From contig NZ_CP015093.1 of the NCBI RefSeq assembly GCF_001975705.1, positions 868,001-932,000 on the forward strand: a stretch of DNA of 64,000 nt, written 5' to 3'. The position numbers and the translations under genes were made by a program. The notes beneath the pieces are model-generated. The model was not told the DNA's origin. It saw only the letters and a list, made by a program, of their open reading frames with translations, and searched no databases. Shown piece by piece: positions 54,129 to 63,735 of the stretch. Within the stretch, counting starts at the first letter, position 1, and every line of letters begins with the position of its first letter. The DNA is from Salipiger abyssi. GTDB lineage: Bacteria > Pseudomonadota > Alphaproteobacteria > Rhodobacterales > Rhodobacteraceae.

Positions 54129-55166
54129 TCAGCCGCCGCAGACCGGACAATCCTCGCGCCGTTTCAGCGCGATCTTGCGCGTCTCGCCCCAGAGCGCATC
54201 GTAGATCAGCATCTCGCCCAAAAGCGGCTGCCCGGCGCCCGCGATCAGCTTCACCGCCTCCACCGCCATCATCGCGCCGATCACCCCGGGCAGCGGCCCC
54301 AGCACCCCGGCCTCGGCGCAGGACGGCGCCAGACCCGGCGCCGGCGCCTCGGGAAAGATGCACTGATAACAGGGCGCGCCCTTCGTCGGGTCGAAGACAG
54401 AGATCTGCCCTTCCCATTGCGACAGCGCCCCCGAAATCAACGGTTTGCCCGCCGCCACGGCGGCCCGGTTCGCCAGATAGCGCGTCTCGAAATTGTCGGT
54501 GCCGTCGAGGATCAGATCGTATTCGGCAAAGAGTGCCTCCGCGCCCTCCGCATCCAGCCGCCGGTGATAGGGCCGGATTTCGACATAAGGGTTCTGCGCC
54601 TGCATCGCCGCCTTGGCGGAAAACACCTTGGGCATGCCGATGCGCGCATCCGTATGGATCACCTGGCGCTGGAGATTGGCATTCTCCACCACGTCATCGT
54701 CGATCATGCCGATCGTCCCCACCCCGGCGGCGGCGAGGTATTGCAGCGCCGGCGCACCAAGCCCGCCGGCTCCGATCACCAGAACCCTGGCCTGTTTCAG
54801 CGCCTTCTGCCCCGGCCCGCCCAGCTCGCGCAGCACGATATGGCGGGCATAGCGTTCGAGCTCTGCCCCGGAAAACGCGCCCGGCTGCGCCGCAGGCGCC
54901 GGCACCTTGGCATCGGCCCGGGCCTTTACCCGCCGCAGCACAAAGGCATAGGCCAGCCCCAGCGCCACAAAGCCGCCGAAGATCAGCCAGAACGCCTCGC
55001 TGCCGCCGGTGGCCTGCCGCAGCGGATGCCCATCGGGCAGCACGAGCTGCAAGGCCAGCACCGCGACATAGAGCAGCCCCAGCATATAGCCGCGCGCCGC
55101 CCGCGATGCGCCCATGAGATGCCCGAGCCCCCAGATCGCCGCCGCGAGCGCCAGCACCAGAAGCAT
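54129..55166 (-). CDS. Membrane-anchored MoeB/ThiF-like E1 enzyme
   Basis: A 345-residue fusion. Residues 1-75 hold three membrane segments ([53 protein letters not shown]), and a Pro/Ala linker follows. Residues 100-345 are an adenylating E1: the nucleotide loop VIGAGGLGAP, the Asp-x-Val-x-x-x-Asn-Leu-Gln-Arg motif in DDDVVENANLQRQ, and zinc cysteines in CYQC and CPVC. Such proteins activate the C-terminal Gly-Gly of MoaD/ThiS-type sulfur carriers. The membrane anchor is unusual for this family. Its start overlaps the dut stop (ATGA). Confidence 0.85.
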   Translation of the reverse strand: MLLVLALAAAIWGLGHLMGASRAARGYMLGLLYVAVLALQLVLPDGHPLRQATGGSEAFWLIFGGFVALGLAYAFVLRRVKARADAKVPAPAAQPGAFSGAELERYARHIVLRELGGPGQKALKQARVLVIGAGGLGAPALQYLAAAGVGTIGMIDDDVVENANLQRQVIHTDARIGMPKVFSAKAAMQAQNPYVEIRPYHRRLDAEGAEALFAEYDLILDGTDNFETRYLANRAAVAAGKPLISGALSQWEGQISVFDPTKGAPCYQCIFPEAPAPGLAPSCAEAGVLGPLPGVIGAMMAVEAVKLIAGAGQPLLGEMLIYDALWGETRKIALKRREDCPVCGG

Positions 55167-55621
55167 CAGCGCACCCCGGTCGAGCCGAAGCCGCCCGCGC
55201 CGCGCGCCGTTTCCGGCAGGGTCTCGACCAGATCGAACCCGGCCTGCACCACCGGCGCCGCCACCATCTGCGCGATGCGGTCGCCATGGGCGATCACGAA
55301 GGGCTCGCTGCCCGCGTTCATCACGATCACTCCCAGCGGGCCGCGATAATCGCTGTCGATGGTGCCGGGGCTGTTGGGCAGGGTGATCCCGTGTTTCAGC
55401 GCCAGGCCGGAGCGTGGCCGGATCTGCACCTCCCAGCCCTCGGGGATCGCCAGCCGCAGCCCGGTCGGCACCAGCGCGCGCGCGCCCGGCGCCAGCGCGA
55501 TCTCGCCGCGATCGACAAAATTAGCGCGCAGATCGGCCCCCGCCGCGCCCCCGGTCGCATAGGAGGGCAGCCCCAAAGACCTGTCCGCCCCATCGTCCCA
55601 CATCATCGCTATCGTGACCAC
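55166..55621 (-). CDS. dut: Deoxyuridine 5'-triphosphate nucleotidohydrolase
   Basis: dUTPase, 151 residues from the GTG at 55621; the frame runs further upstream only through a TTG. All five family motifs are visible, including [35 protein letters not shown] and the C-terminal [10 protein letters not shown] that closes over the substrate. It hydrolyses dUTP to dUMP, preventing uracil in DNA. It is 44 bases behind coaBC and overlaps the E1-like gene; coaBC-dut is a common pair in alphaproteobacteria. Confidence 0.95.
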   Translation of the reverse strand: MVTIAMMWDDGADRSLGLPSYATGGAAGADLRANFVDRGEIALAPGARALVPTGLRLAIPEGWEVQIRPRSGLALKHGITLPNSPGTIDSDYRGPLGVIVMNAGSEPFVIAHGDRIAQMVAAPVVQAGFDLVETLPETARGAGGFGSTGVR

Positions 55622-55665
55622 GCCCTGCCCTTCTTCTCTTTCCAAATACGCAAATTCCAGGCGTC

Positions 55666-56865
55666 TCAACCCGCGCCCAGCGCCTCGGCAATGCGCGCCG
55701 CCAGCCTCCGGGCGACCTCGCGCTTGCCCATGCGCGGCCAGTCCTCGGCGCCATCGTCCGAGATCAGCACCACCGCGTTCTCGCTGCCGCCCATGATGCC
55801 GGTCGCCGGGCTGACATCGTTGGCGACGATCCAGTCGCAGCCCTTGCGTGCCCGCTTCGCCGTCGCATGGGCCACCACATCGTCGGTCTCGGCGGCAAAG
55901 CCCACCACCAGCCCGGGGCGATCTTCGGCCAGCCCCGACACCTCCGCCAGAATATCCGGGTTCTCGGTGAAGCTCAGGCTCGGCAACCGGCCCGCCTGCT
56001 TCTTGATCTTCGAGCCCGAGGCGCTCTCCACCCGCCAGTCGGCCACCGCCGCGGCGAACACGCCCGCATCCACCGGCAGCGCCCCCAGCACCGCCGCGCG
56101 CATTTCCAGCGCGCTTTCCACCTCGATCACCTCGACACCTTCGGGCCGCGCCACCTCCGCCGGGCCGGTGACAAACACCACCTCTGCGCCGAGATCGCGC
56201 AGTGCCTCGGCAATCGCCGTGCCCTGCGCGCCCGAGGAGCGGTTGGCGATGTAGCGCACCGGGTCGATGGGCTCATGGGTCGGCCCCGAGGTCACCAGCA
56301 CCCGGCGCCCCTTGAGCGGCCCGTCGCTGAGCGCCGCTTCCACCGCCACCACGATCTCCAGCGGCTCGGCCAGCCGTCCGGGGCCGAACTCGCCGCAGGC
56401 CATGTCGCCCTCGCCCGGGCCGATCACGGCAACGCCATCGCCCTTCAGCAGCGCCAGATTGCGCTGCGTCGCCGGATGCTCCCACATGCGCACATTCATC
56501 GCCGGCGCGATCATCACCGGCGTGTCGGTGGCCAGGAGCAGCGTCGAGGCGAGATCGCCCGCCAGCCCCTGCGCCATCTTCGCCATGAGATCCGCCGTCG
56601 CCGGCACCACCAGCACCAGATCCGCCACGCGGGAGAGCTGGATATGGCCCATTTCGGCCTCGTCGGTCAGATCGAAGAGATCGGTATAGACCTTCTCCCC
56701 CGCCAGCGCGCCAACCGAGAGCGGCGTGACGAATTCCGCCGCCGCCGGGGTCAGCACCGGGGTCACCGCCGCGCCGCGTTCGCGCAGGCGCCGGATCGTC
56801 TCCAGCGCCTTGTAGGCGGCGATGCCACCGCCGATGATCAGAAGGATGCGTTTGCCGGCCAGCAT
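55666..56865 (-). CDS. coaBC: Coenzyme A biosynthesis bifunctional protein CoaBC
   Basis: Bifunctional flavoenzyme of 399 residues: phosphopantothenoylcysteine decarboxylase (CoaC, about 1-180) and synthetase (CoaB, about 185-399). CoaC features are [16 protein letters not shown], the catalytic His in LSVGA-like text and PAMNVRMW; CoaB features are [15 protein letters not shown] and NRSSGAQG. Together they make 4'-phosphopantetheine in two steps. It begins [10 protein letters not shown] at 56865. Fusion of both activities is normal for bacteria. Confidence 0.97.
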   Translation of the reverse strand: MLAGKRILLIIGGGIAAYKALETIRRLRERGAAVTPVLTPAAAEFVTPLSVGALAGEKVYTDLFDLTDEAEMGHIQLSRVADLVLVVPATADLMAKMAQGLAGDLASTLLLATDTPVMIAPAMNVRMWEHPATQRNLALLKGDGVAVIGPGEGDMACGEFGPGRLAEPLEIVVAVEAALSDGPLKGRRVLVTSGPTHEPIDPVRYIANRSSGAQGTAIAEALRDLGAEVVFVTGPAEVARPEGVEVIEVESALEMRAAVLGALPVDAGVFAAAVADWRVESASGSKIKKQAGRLPSLSFTENPDILAEVSGLAEDRPGLVVGFAAETDDVVAHATAKRARKGCDWIVANDVSPATGIMGGSENAVVLISDDGAEDWPRMGKREVARRLAARIAEALGAG

Positions 56866-56923
56866 GTCGCGCGCCTTTCCCAGAGCCCCGTCCGCCCCGT
56901 GTTACGGCGCGGGCGGCGAAAAC

Positions 56924-57742
56924 TCAATTGGCCGGCGCGTCCTGAAAGGCCTCGCAGGGATCGTCGCGCTCGACGCTCTCGGTCTCTTCCACCAGATCGA
57001 ACGTGCCCTCCGGCGCGCCCTTGCCGGTCTCGCCCTGCCCCAGCGAGGCCACGGTGACCTCGGGCGCGGCGCGGGCGATCAGCGCCGGCGCGCCCCAGTC
57101 GGTGCGGGCATGGCCATTGCCGGTGATCACCACCACCGGCCCGCCATGCATCGACAGCGCCTCGAGCGCGGTTTCCGCCAGCCGCGCATCACGCAGCCGC
57201 TGGATCCCCACCATCGTGGGCAGCATCTCGGCGGGCAGTGCGTCGCAATGCGCCGCCATCTGCATCGCCTCGCGGATCTCCTGCTGCTCCGCCGGCAGCG
57301 GTTCGTCGAGCCCGTAGAACCCTGCGCTGGGGCCGAACACCGTATCGAGCGGCTCGCCCGAGACCCGCCGCGCCTCCTCGCGCGGCAGCGCCGCGCCAAA
57401 GATCGCCGCCTCGCCCGCCGCCTCGAAGATCGGGTAATACATCGCGAAATCCGGCCAGCCGGAGTTTTCCCAGTCGAGCAGCTCCGAGAGCGCCGCCTCG
57501 TCTTCCAGATGTTCGGGATGGATCAGCGCCGACTGGTCCGTGGTCAGCATCTCGAAGACCAGCGCCACCGGCTGCAGCTCGGCCACCAGCTCTGCCTGGC
57601 GGGCGTGATGGGCCGGGTTGTCATGGGACTCGCCCAGAAACACAACCTGCGCCTCATCGAAAACGCCCCCGTCGGCGAAAGCGGCGGGAGCGGTCAGGGA
57701 CAGGGCGATCAGCGGGGCGGCAAGCGGAAGGGTTCGCATCAT
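56924..57742 (-). CDS. ChaN family exported haem-binding-like protein
   Basis: A 272-residue exported protein. The signal peptide MMRTLPLAAPLIALSLTAPA is cleaved after AFA. The ChaN fold is shown by VVFLGESHDNPAHH near residue 35 and VVVITGNGHARTDWG near 208, whose His residues are the metal/haem ligands in the family. It has no lipobox, unlike Campylobacter ChaN. Its ATG overlaps the rpoH stop by four bases, so the two genes share a transcript. An iron or haem role is inferred from the family. Confidence 0.83.
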   Translation of the reverse strand: MMRTLPLAAPLIALSLTAPAAFADGGVFDEAQVVFLGESHDNPAHHARQAELVAELQPVALVFEMLTTDQSALIHPEHLEDEAALSELLDWENSGWPDFAMYYPIFEAAGEAAIFGAALPREEARRVSGEPLDTVFGPSAGFYGLDEPLPAEQQEIREAMQMAAHCDALPAEMLPTMVGIQRLRDARLAETALEALSMHGGPVVVITGNGHARTDWGAPALIARAAPEVTVASLGQGETGKGAPEGTFDLVEETESVERDDPCEAFQDAPAN

Positions 57743-58617
57743 GCGAGGAACTGTTGCACCTCTCCCGACTGGGCTTCAAGCGACTTCCGCATCTTGGCGA
57801 AGGCGGCGGCTTCCAATTGCCGCACGCGCTCCTTCGAGAGCCCCAGCTCCTGGCCGAGACTTTCCAGCGTGCGGGTCTCGTCGCGCAGCTTGCGCTCGCG
57901 CACGATGAACTGCTCGCGGTCGTTGAGCCCGGTCAGCGCGGTCAACAGCCATTCGCGCAGCTGGGCATTGTCGAGACGGCCCTCGACCAGCGACGAGCTC
58001 TGCTCGCCCTCGTCCTCCAGCGTGTCGATCCATTCGCGGCCATCTTCATCGGTGGATTGCGTCGCATTCAGCGAGAAATCCGAGCCCGAAAGCCGGCCCT
58101 CCATCATCTGCACATCATGCAGCGGCACGCCGATCTCCTCGGCGATGGCGGCGTGCAGCTTGTGACGCTCCCATTGCCGGCCCTCGGCGGAGGCCTCGCG
58201 CTCCAGCCGCGCCTGCACCCGGCGCATATTGAAGAACAGCGATTTCTGCGAAGAGGTCGAGCCGGTGCGCACCATCGACCAGTTGCGCATCACGTAATCC
58301 TGAATGCTCGCCTTGATCCACCAGACCGCATAGGTGGAAAACCGCACGCCCCGGTCCGGGTCGAACTTGTCGGCGGCCTTCATCAGGCCGAGGCCGGCCT
58401 CCTGAATGAGATCGCCCATCGGCGCTCCGTAGCGCTTGAATTTCGCCGCCATCGAGATGGCCAGCCGCATATAGGCAGTGATCAGCCGGTGCAGCGCCGC
58501 CTCGTCGCGGCGGTCGCGCCAGGCATAGGCAAGCTGCAACTCGGTTTCCGCATCCAGAAGCTCGGCCTTCATGGCCTGGCGGGAGATCGTCTGGTCGTTG
58601 AAGGACTCGGGTGTCAT
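57739..58617 (-). CDS. rpoH: RNA polymerase sigma-32 factor RpoH
   Basis: Heat-shock sigma factor of 292 residues. Region 2 has DLIQEAGLGLMKAADKFDPD and FSTYAVWWIKASIQDYVM. The RpoH box appears as SQKSLFFNMRR, the motif that separates sigma-32 from sigma-70. Region 4 is ESLGQELGLSKERVRQLEA. It begins MTPESFNDQTISRQAM. Rhodobacteraceae often carry two rpoH genes; which of the two this is cannot be told. It is translationally coupled to chaN. A promoter was not clear in 58618-58845. Confidence 0.95.
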   Translation of the reverse strand: MTPESFNDQTISRQAMKAELLDAETELQLAYAWRDRRDEAALHRLITAYMRLAISMAAKFKRYGAPMGDLIQEAGLGLMKAADKFDPDRGVRFSTYAVWWIKASIQDYVMRNWSMVRTGSTSSQKSLFFNMRRVQARLEREASAEGRQWERHKLHAAIAEEIGVPLHDVQMMEGRLSGSDFSLNATQSTDEDGREWIDTLEDEGEQSSSLVEGRLDNAQLREWLLTALTGLNDREQFIVRERKLRDETRTLESLGQELGLSKERVRQLEAAAFAKMRKSLEAQSGEVQQFLA

Positions 58618-58845
58618 GCGCGTTCCCCATCGGTTTGGCGGACGGGCGGACCCCGCCTTCTTACACACTACTATGCCGGAGGAACGCACAGCGATCACAA
58701 TTGGTTTCCCACAGATACGGATTTTTTTCGGAAAAATGCGCGCCCCATCATGACGCCCGGTGATGCGCGGACGCACAAAACGGAATTTCCCCGCCCCGAG
58801 AAATCGCGCTAGCAAGTTGAAACCCTTGGCTTTGCGGAGAGTGTC

Positions 58846-59712
58846 ATGGAAGACCGGCTGTTTATCGGAGACTATACCTATTCCAGCTGGTCGCTGCGCG
58901 GCTGGCTTCTGCTGGAGCGGTTCGGCCTGCCCTTCTCGGTCAGGCGGATCACCTTTCTCGACGGGCCGGTGGCCGAACAGCTCACAGAGATCGCGCCGGC
59001 GCGCACCGTGCCGAGCCTGGTGACCGGCGAGGGCGCGGTGATCTGGGACAGTCTCGCGCTCGCCGAGGAGCTGGCCAGCCGCCACCCCGACGCCGGCCAC
59101 TGGCCCGCCGACCCGTCTGCACGCGCCATGGCCCGCAGCATGACCGCCGAGATGCATTCCAGCTTTATGGCGCTGCGCGAGCAATGCCCGATGAACCTTC
59201 AGGCCGCCTATCAGGGGGTCGAGCCGTCCGAGGGCACGCGTGTCGATCTCGCCCGGATCGAGGCGCTCTGGACGCGGGCGCGCGAGGCCTATGGCAGCGC
59301 GGGCCCCTGGCTCTTTGGCGCCTACAGCGCGGCGGATGCGTTCTATGCCCCGGTCGCGGCGCGGATCGCGGGCTATGGCCTGCCCGTGGGCGCGCTTGCC
59401 GGCGCCTATGTGGCCGCGCATCTCGCCGATCCGGCCTTTCGTCGCTGGCGCGCCATGGGCATCGCGCTTGGCGAACACCTGCCGTGGTACGACCGCGACC
59501 ATCCCAGAACAGACTGGCCCGGCCCCGCGCCCCGCATGGCCCATGCCCTCGAGAGCGGCACGCCGGAAAACGAGACCTGCCCCTATTCCGGCACACCTGC
59601 CACCCATCTCATGGAAATGGAAGGCCGCGTCTTCGGCTTCTGCAATGCCTTCTGCCGCGACAAGACCGTGGCCGACCCGACCGCCTGGCCGGCCTTCGCA
59701 GCGCTGCTGTGA
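58846..59712 (+). CDS. Glutathione S-transferase with a cysteine-rich C-terminal extension
   Basis: A 288-residue protein. Residues 1-80 are a thioredoxin-like GST domain (LFIGDYTYSSWSLRGWLLLE, then ARTVPSLVTGEGAVIWDSLA with the Asp-Ser pair). The helical domain reaches about residue 215. The last 60 residues add a segment not usual in GSTs: ETCPYSGTPATHLMEMEG, then GFCNAFCRDKTVADPTAWP. Three or four cysteines in a C-P-x-S-G...C-N-x-x-C pattern suggest a metal-binding or YHS-like module. Substrate is unknown. It is divergent from rpoH. Confidence 0.82.
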   Translation: MEDRLFIGDYTYSSWSLRGWLLLERFGLPFSVRRITFLDGPVAEQLTEIAPARTVPSLVTGEGAVIWDSLALAEELASRHPDAGHWPADPSARAMARSMTAEMHSSFMALREQCPMNLQAAYQGVEPSEGTRVDLARIEALWTRAREAYGSAGPWLFGAYSAADAFYAPVAARIAGYGLPVGALAGAYVAAHLADPAFRRWRAMGIALGEHLPWYDRDHPRTDWPGPAPRMAHALESGTPENETCPYSGTPATHLMEMEGRVFGFCNAFCRDKTVADPTAWPAFAALL

Positions 59713-59722
59713 TTTGAACGGC

Positions 59723-59812
59723 GCGGTGGGCAGATTGCCCACCCTACATTTTCCGGTCGCGAGAGCCGCACAAGGGCAACGCACCACCATATGGTGGGCA
59801 ATCAAACCCACC
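59723..59812. repeat. Cluster of short palindromes before comM
   Basis: GGTGGGC-AGATT-GCCCACC at 59725-59743 followed by CTAC, then the perfect palindrome CCACCATATGGTGG at 59783-59796, and GGTGGGCAATCAAACCCACC overlapping it. These are members of the family at 27573 and 51978. The 205-base gap between the GST gene and comM holds nothing else. Confidence 0.6.
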
Positions 59813-59917
59813 GTCCCCCCGACCTACCCCACGCCAGGTTAATCTTCCCACCCCGCATTAACCAATCCCTAACCACCCCCACCGCAATCTCGCCGGGAAA
59901 CGGCAGAGAGGTGAGAC

Positions 59918-61432
59918 GTGGTCGCGCATGCCTATACGGTGGCGTTCGAAGGGGTCGAGGCGCGCCCGGTGGAGGTGCAATGCGCCGTCACCGCCGGGGT
60001 GCCGGGCTTTGCCATCGTCGGCCTGCCCGACAAGGCGGTGTCGGAGGCGCGCGAGCGGGTGCGCGCGGCACTCACCACCATGGCCATCGCGATGCCGTCC
60101 AAGCGGATCACCGTCAATCTCTCCCCCGCCGACATGCCCAAGGAGGGCTCGCATTTCGATCTGCCCATCGCGCTCGGCCTGCTGGCGGCGCTCGACATCC
60201 TGCCGCGCGACGAGATCGCCCAGACCATGGCGCTTGGCGAACTGGCGCTCGATGGCACCCTCGTGCCCGTGCCCGGCGCCCTGCCCGCCGCGATGACCGC
60301 CGCCGAGGAGGAGCGCACCCTGCTCTGCCCCCGCGCCTCGGGCGCCGAGGCCGCCTGGGTCGGCAATTGCCGGGTGCTCGGCGCCCAGAGCCTCGTCGAG
60401 CTGGTGCGGCACTATACCGGCGACGCCACGATCCCGCCTGCCGAGCCCGGCGAGCTCACCCCGGACCCGGCGCGGCGCGACCTGCGCGACGTGAAGGGGC
60501 AGGAGCGCGCCAAGCGGGCGCTGGAAATCGCCGCCGCCGGGCGTCACCACCTGATCCTCGTCGGCACGCCCGGCTCCGGCAAATCCATGCTGGCGGCACG
60601 GCTGCCCGGCCTGCTGCCGCCGCTCTCGGCGCAGGAGGCGCTGGAAACCTCGATGATCCATTCGCTGGCCGGGCTGCTGGACGAGGGCGGCATCTCGCGC
60701 AGCCGGCCCTTTCGCGAACCGCATCACACCGCTTCCATGGCGGCGATCATCGGCGGCGGGCGCAGCGCCAAGCCGGGCGAGGTCAGCCTCGCGCATAACG
60801 GCGTGCTCTTCATGGACGAGTTCCCGGAATTCCCCCGCACCGTGCTCGAAACCCTGCGCCAGCCCATCGAGAGCGGCGAGGTCATGGTGTCGCGCGCCAA
60901 CGCTCATATCACCTATCCCTGCCGCTTCATGCTGGTCGCCGCCGCCAACCCCTGCAAATGCGGCTATCTCACCGATGCCGGCCGCGCCTGCTCCCGCGCG
61001 CCCAATTGCGGCGAGGACTATCTCGGGCGCATCTCCGGCCCGCTGATGGACCGGTTCGACCTGCGCGTCGAGGTGCCGCCGGTGGCCTTCACCGATCTCG
61101 ACCTGCCCGCCTCGGGCGACGCCTCCGCCACGGTCGCCGCCCGGGTCGGCGCCGCGCGCGACCGGCAGGCGGCGCGCTTTTCCGGGCAGGCGGGGCTGCG
61201 CACCAATGCCGATGCCGAGGGCCAGCTGCTGGAAGAAATCGCCGCGCCCGATGCCGAGGGGCGCGACCTGCTGCTGCGCGCCGCCGACCGGTTCGGCCTC
61301 TCGGCGCGGGGCTATCACCGCATCCTGCGGGTCGCCCGTACCATCGCCGATCTCGCCGGCGAAGACGCGGTGCGCCGCCCGCATGTGGCCGAGGCGCTGA
61401 GCTACCGGCTGGTGGCCGCGAAAGAGTCCTGA
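59918..61432 (+). CDS. comM: YifB/ComM-type AAA+ ATPase
   Basis: Magnesium-chelatase-like AAA+ protein of 504 residues from a GTG start (VAHAYTVAFEGVEARPVEV). The N-terminal Lon-protease-like domain includes AIVGLPDKAVSEARERVRAA. The ATPase part has Walker A VGTPGSGKSML, Walker B VLFMDEFPEF and the arginine finger region LDRFDLRVEV-like (MDRFDLRVEVPP). A zinc-like CKCG...CSRAPNCG pair is present. ComM helicases help branch migration in natural transformation. It is convergent with, and overlaps by 31 bases, the esterase gene. Confidence 0.93.
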   Translation: MVAHAYTVAFEGVEARPVEVQCAVTAGVPGFAIVGLPDKAVSEARERVRAALTTMAIAMPSKRITVNLSPADMPKEGSHFDLPIALGLLAALDILPRDEIAQTMALGELALDGTLVPVPGALPAAMTAAEEERTLLCPRASGAEAAWVGNCRVLGAQSLVELVRHYTGDATIPPAEPGELTPDPARRDLRDVKGQERAKRALEIAAAGRHHLILVGTPGSGKSMLAARLPGLLPPLSAQEALETSMIHSLAGLLDEGGISRSRPFREPHHTASMAAIIGGGRSAKPGEVSLAHNGVLFMDEFPEFPRTVLETLRQPIESGEVMVSRANAHITYPCRFMLVAAANPCKCGYLTDAGRACSRAPNCGEDYLGRISGPLMDRFDLRVEVPPVAFTDLDLPASGDASATVAARVGAARDRQAARFSGQAGLRTNADAEGQLLEEIAAPDAEGRDLLLRAADRFGLSARGYHRILRVARTIADLAGEDAVRRPHVAEALSYRLVAAKES

Positions 61433-62301
61433 AGAAAGCGCGCGCCCTGCCGCAGCGTCTGCCGCGCCTCGGGGATCCAGCCGTCGAAGACCGGCCAGGC
61501 ATGTGGCGCGTCCGGATGCGGGCAAAGCCCGACGCTTGCGCCTTGCGCCCTCAGGCGCGCGGCCATGCGCCTTGCATCGTCGGCCAGAATTTCGGTTTCG
61601 GAATGGTGAATCATCACCGGCGGGCAGCCCGGAAACTCCGCATAGAGCGGCGATAGGCGCGGATCGTCACGCGGCAGCGCGCCCCGCACGAGATCCACCA
61701 GCTCGCCGATCCGCGCCACCGGCAGGAACGGGTCGGCTTGCGCGTTGCGTATGAGGCTCTCGCCGGTCATCGTCAGATCGGTCCAGGGCGAGAAGACCAG
61801 CGCCGCCGCCGGTGCCTCGCCCTGCCCGCAACACCAGCCGAGCAGCGCCAGCGCCAGCCCGCCGCCGGCGGAATCGCCGGCCAGCGCGATCTGCTCGGGC
61901 CGATAGCCCAGCGCCCGGCAGCGGCGCCATGCCGCCACCGCCGCATCGAAGGCCGCTGGAAACGGCGCGTCCTGCGCCAACGGATAGGCCGGGGCACAGA
62001 CCTCCACCCGCGCCAGTTTCGACAGCCGCGCCATCACCCCTTCATGGGTGTAAGGGCTGCCCGTGATATAACCGCCACCGTGAAAATAGAGGATCACCCT
62101 GCGCGGCACGCAAGCGCCGGCGCTGATCCAGTGCAGCCCGCCGGGCCGTTCCAGATGCCGCAGATAAGGTGGGCGGCGCAGGATCAGCGCCGCCGTCCTC
62201 GCAAACTCGCGCGCCGCCTCTTCCGGGCCGCGCGTACGCGCCAGCCTCGGCTTGACGGCAAAGCGCAGCAACAGGTTCAGCGCGGCGAGCCGCTGGCTCA
62301 T
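61402..62301 (-). CDS. HSL-family alpha/beta hydrolase (esterase)
   Basis: A 299-residue cytosolic carboxylesterase. The oxyanion motif is HGGGY in [12 protein letters not shown], the nucleophile elbow GDSAGGG (Ser), the acid [10 protein letters not shown] (Asp), and the base DAPHAWPVF (His). These are the hormone-sensitive-lipase signatures. The start [14 protein letters not shown] at 62301 overlaps the gshB stop (ATGA), so the genes are coupled. The 3' end overlaps comM tail to tail. The natural substrate is unknown, probably short-chain esters. Confidence 0.9.
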   Translation of the reverse strand: MSQRLAALNLLLRFAVKPRLARTRGPEEAAREFARTAALILRRPPYLRHLERPGGLHWISAGACVPRRVILYFHGGGYITGSPYTHEGVMARLSKLARVEVCAPAYPLAQDAPFPAAFDAAVAAWRRCRALGYRPEQIALAGDSAGGGLALALLGWCCGQGEAPAAALVFSPWTDLTMTGESLIRNAQADPFLPVARIGELVDLVRGALPRDDPRLSPLYAEFPGCPPVMIHHSETEILADDARRMAARLRAQGASVGLCPHPDAPHAWPVFDGWIPEARQTLRQGARFLQDSFAATSR

Positions 62302-63233
62302 CCGCGGCGGGCTTCGACCGCATGCCAGATCTTTTCGGCGACATTGATCCCGTCGAAGCGCTCCAGTTCCTGGATGCCGGTGGGCGAGGTCACGTTGATC
62401 TCGGTCAGCCAATCGCCGATCACGTCGATGCCGACGAAAACCTGCCCCTTCTCGCGCAGCACCGGGCCGATCTTCGCGCAGATCTCGCGGTCGCGCTCGG
62501 TCATCTCCACCTTTTCGGGCCGCCCGCCCACATGCATGTTCGAACGCACCTCATTGGCCGCCGGCACGCGGTTGATCGCGCCCACCGGCTCGCCATCCAC
62601 AAGAATGACGCGTTTGTCGCCCTTGGTCACCGCCGGCAGGTATTTCTGCACGATCAGCGGCTCGCGCGAAAAGCCGGTGAAAAGCTCATAGAGCGAGCTG
62701 AGATTGCGGTCGTTCTCGTCGAGCCGGAACACCCCGGCGCCGCCATTGCCGTAGAGCGGCTTGAGGATGATATCGCCATGCTTGGCTTTGAAATCGCGGA
62801 TGGTCTGGAGATCGCGGGCGACGGTCGTGGGCGGCGTCAGCTCGGGGAAATTCAGCACCAGCAGTTTCTCCGGGGAATTGCGCACCCAGAACGGGTCGTT
62901 CACCACCAGCGTGCCGGGGGCGAGCCGGTCGAGCAGATGGGTGGTGGTGATGTAATGCATGTCAAAGGGCGGATCCTGACGCAGCCAGACCACGTCAAAG
63001 CCCGACAGATCGACCAGCTCCAGCTCTCCAAGCTGCGCGTGATCGCCTTCGACCCGCTGTACCCGCAGCGACCGGCCCCGCGCCATAATGCGGCCCTCCT
63101 GATAGGAGAGCTGATCGGGCAGGTAATAAAAGAGCTCATGCCCCCGCGCCTGAGCCTCTTCCGCAAGCCGGAAGGTGCTGTCGGCATTGATGTCGATCGG
63201 ACCGATCGGGTCCATCTGAAACGCGATTTTCAT
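62298..63233 (-). CDS. gshB: Glutathione synthetase
   Basis: ATP-grasp ligase of 311 residues that adds glycine to gamma-glutamylcysteine. It starts [20 protein letters not shown], a classical GshB N terminus. It contains [28 protein letters not shown] (glycine-rich ATP lid), [20 protein letters not shown] and the C-terminal [13 protein letters not shown] metal/ATP motif. Order rsmI-yraN-gshB is common in Rhodobacteraceae. Two GST genes in the window are possible users of the product. Confidence 0.98.
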   Translation of the reverse strand: MKIAFQMDPIGPIDINADSTFRLAEEAQARGHELFYYLPDQLSYQEGRIMARGRSLRVQRVEGDHAQLGELELVDLSGFDVVWLRQDPPFDMHYITTTHLLDRLAPGTLVVNDPFWVRNSPEKLLVLNFPELTPPTTVARDLQTIRDFKAKHGDIILKPLYGNGGAGVFRLDENDRNLSSLYELFTGFSREPLIVQKYLPAVTKGDKRVILVDGEPVGAINRVPAANEVRSNMHVGGRPEKVEMTERDREICAKIGPVLREKGQVFVGIDVIGDWLTEINVTSPTGIQELERFDGINVAEKIWHAVEARRG

Positions 63234-63295
63234 GGGGTCTCCCGCACTGGCTTTCGCCATACATGGCGCAGAGACCCGCCAAGGGCAATGCCCGC

Positions 63296-63733
63296 TCAGG
63301 CGGTCAGGGCGTTCTCGATCACCCGGATCATGCCCTGCCCGTCCATCAGCGCCACATCGAACCGCATCTCGGTGAGCGAACCCCGGGGCTGGGTGCCGGC
63401 GAATTCCTCCGCCGCAGAGAGCAGCCGCGCGATCTGGCGCTGCGAGAGCCGTTCAAGTGCACGGTCAAAGCTGCGGCTCTTCTTGACCTCGACAAAGATC
63501 AGCCCCTCGCCATCATGCAGGATCAGGTCGATCTCTCCGCCCTGCCCGCGCCAGCGGCGCCGCGCGACCCGATAGCCGCGGCGCTCGTAATCCTGCGCGA
63601 TCCGCGCCTCGGCAGAGAGCCCCGCGTGATAGCCAATCGACCCGCGCACCGCCCGTGCCCGCCGGCCATCCTCATGCGGCTGCACCGGCGCCGCAGGCGG
63701 TGCCTGAAAATCGAATGCCAGCTGCTGCGCCAT
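63296..63733 (-). CDS. yraN: YraN/UPF0102 nuclease-like protein
   Basis: A 145-residue protein of the UPF0102 family with a restriction-nuclease fold. The signature is readable: [20 protein letters not shown], then [22 protein letters not shown] (Asp...Glu-x-Lys). It lies directly behind rsmI, its usual neighbour, with two bases between them. Function is not established; a DNA-processing role is inferred from the fold. Confidence 0.92.
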   Translation of the reverse strand: MAQQLAFDFQAPPAAPVQPHEDGRRARAVRGSIGYHAGLSAEARIAQDYERRGYRVARRRWRGQGGEIDLILHDGEGLIFVEVKKSRSFDRALERLSQRQIARLLSAAEEFAGTQPRGSLTEMRFDVALMDGQGMIRVIENALTA

Positions 63734-63735
63734 CG

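Noticed and set aside
51978..55349. 1123-codon open frame on the plus strand
   Set aside because: Antisense to the M3 peptidase, E1-like and dut genes, all of which show family motifs; no ribosome site or domain.
57739..59811. 690-codon leftward frame with rpoH at its end
   Set aside because: The upstream 400 codons are antisense to the GST gene; RpoH proper starts at MTPESF (58617).
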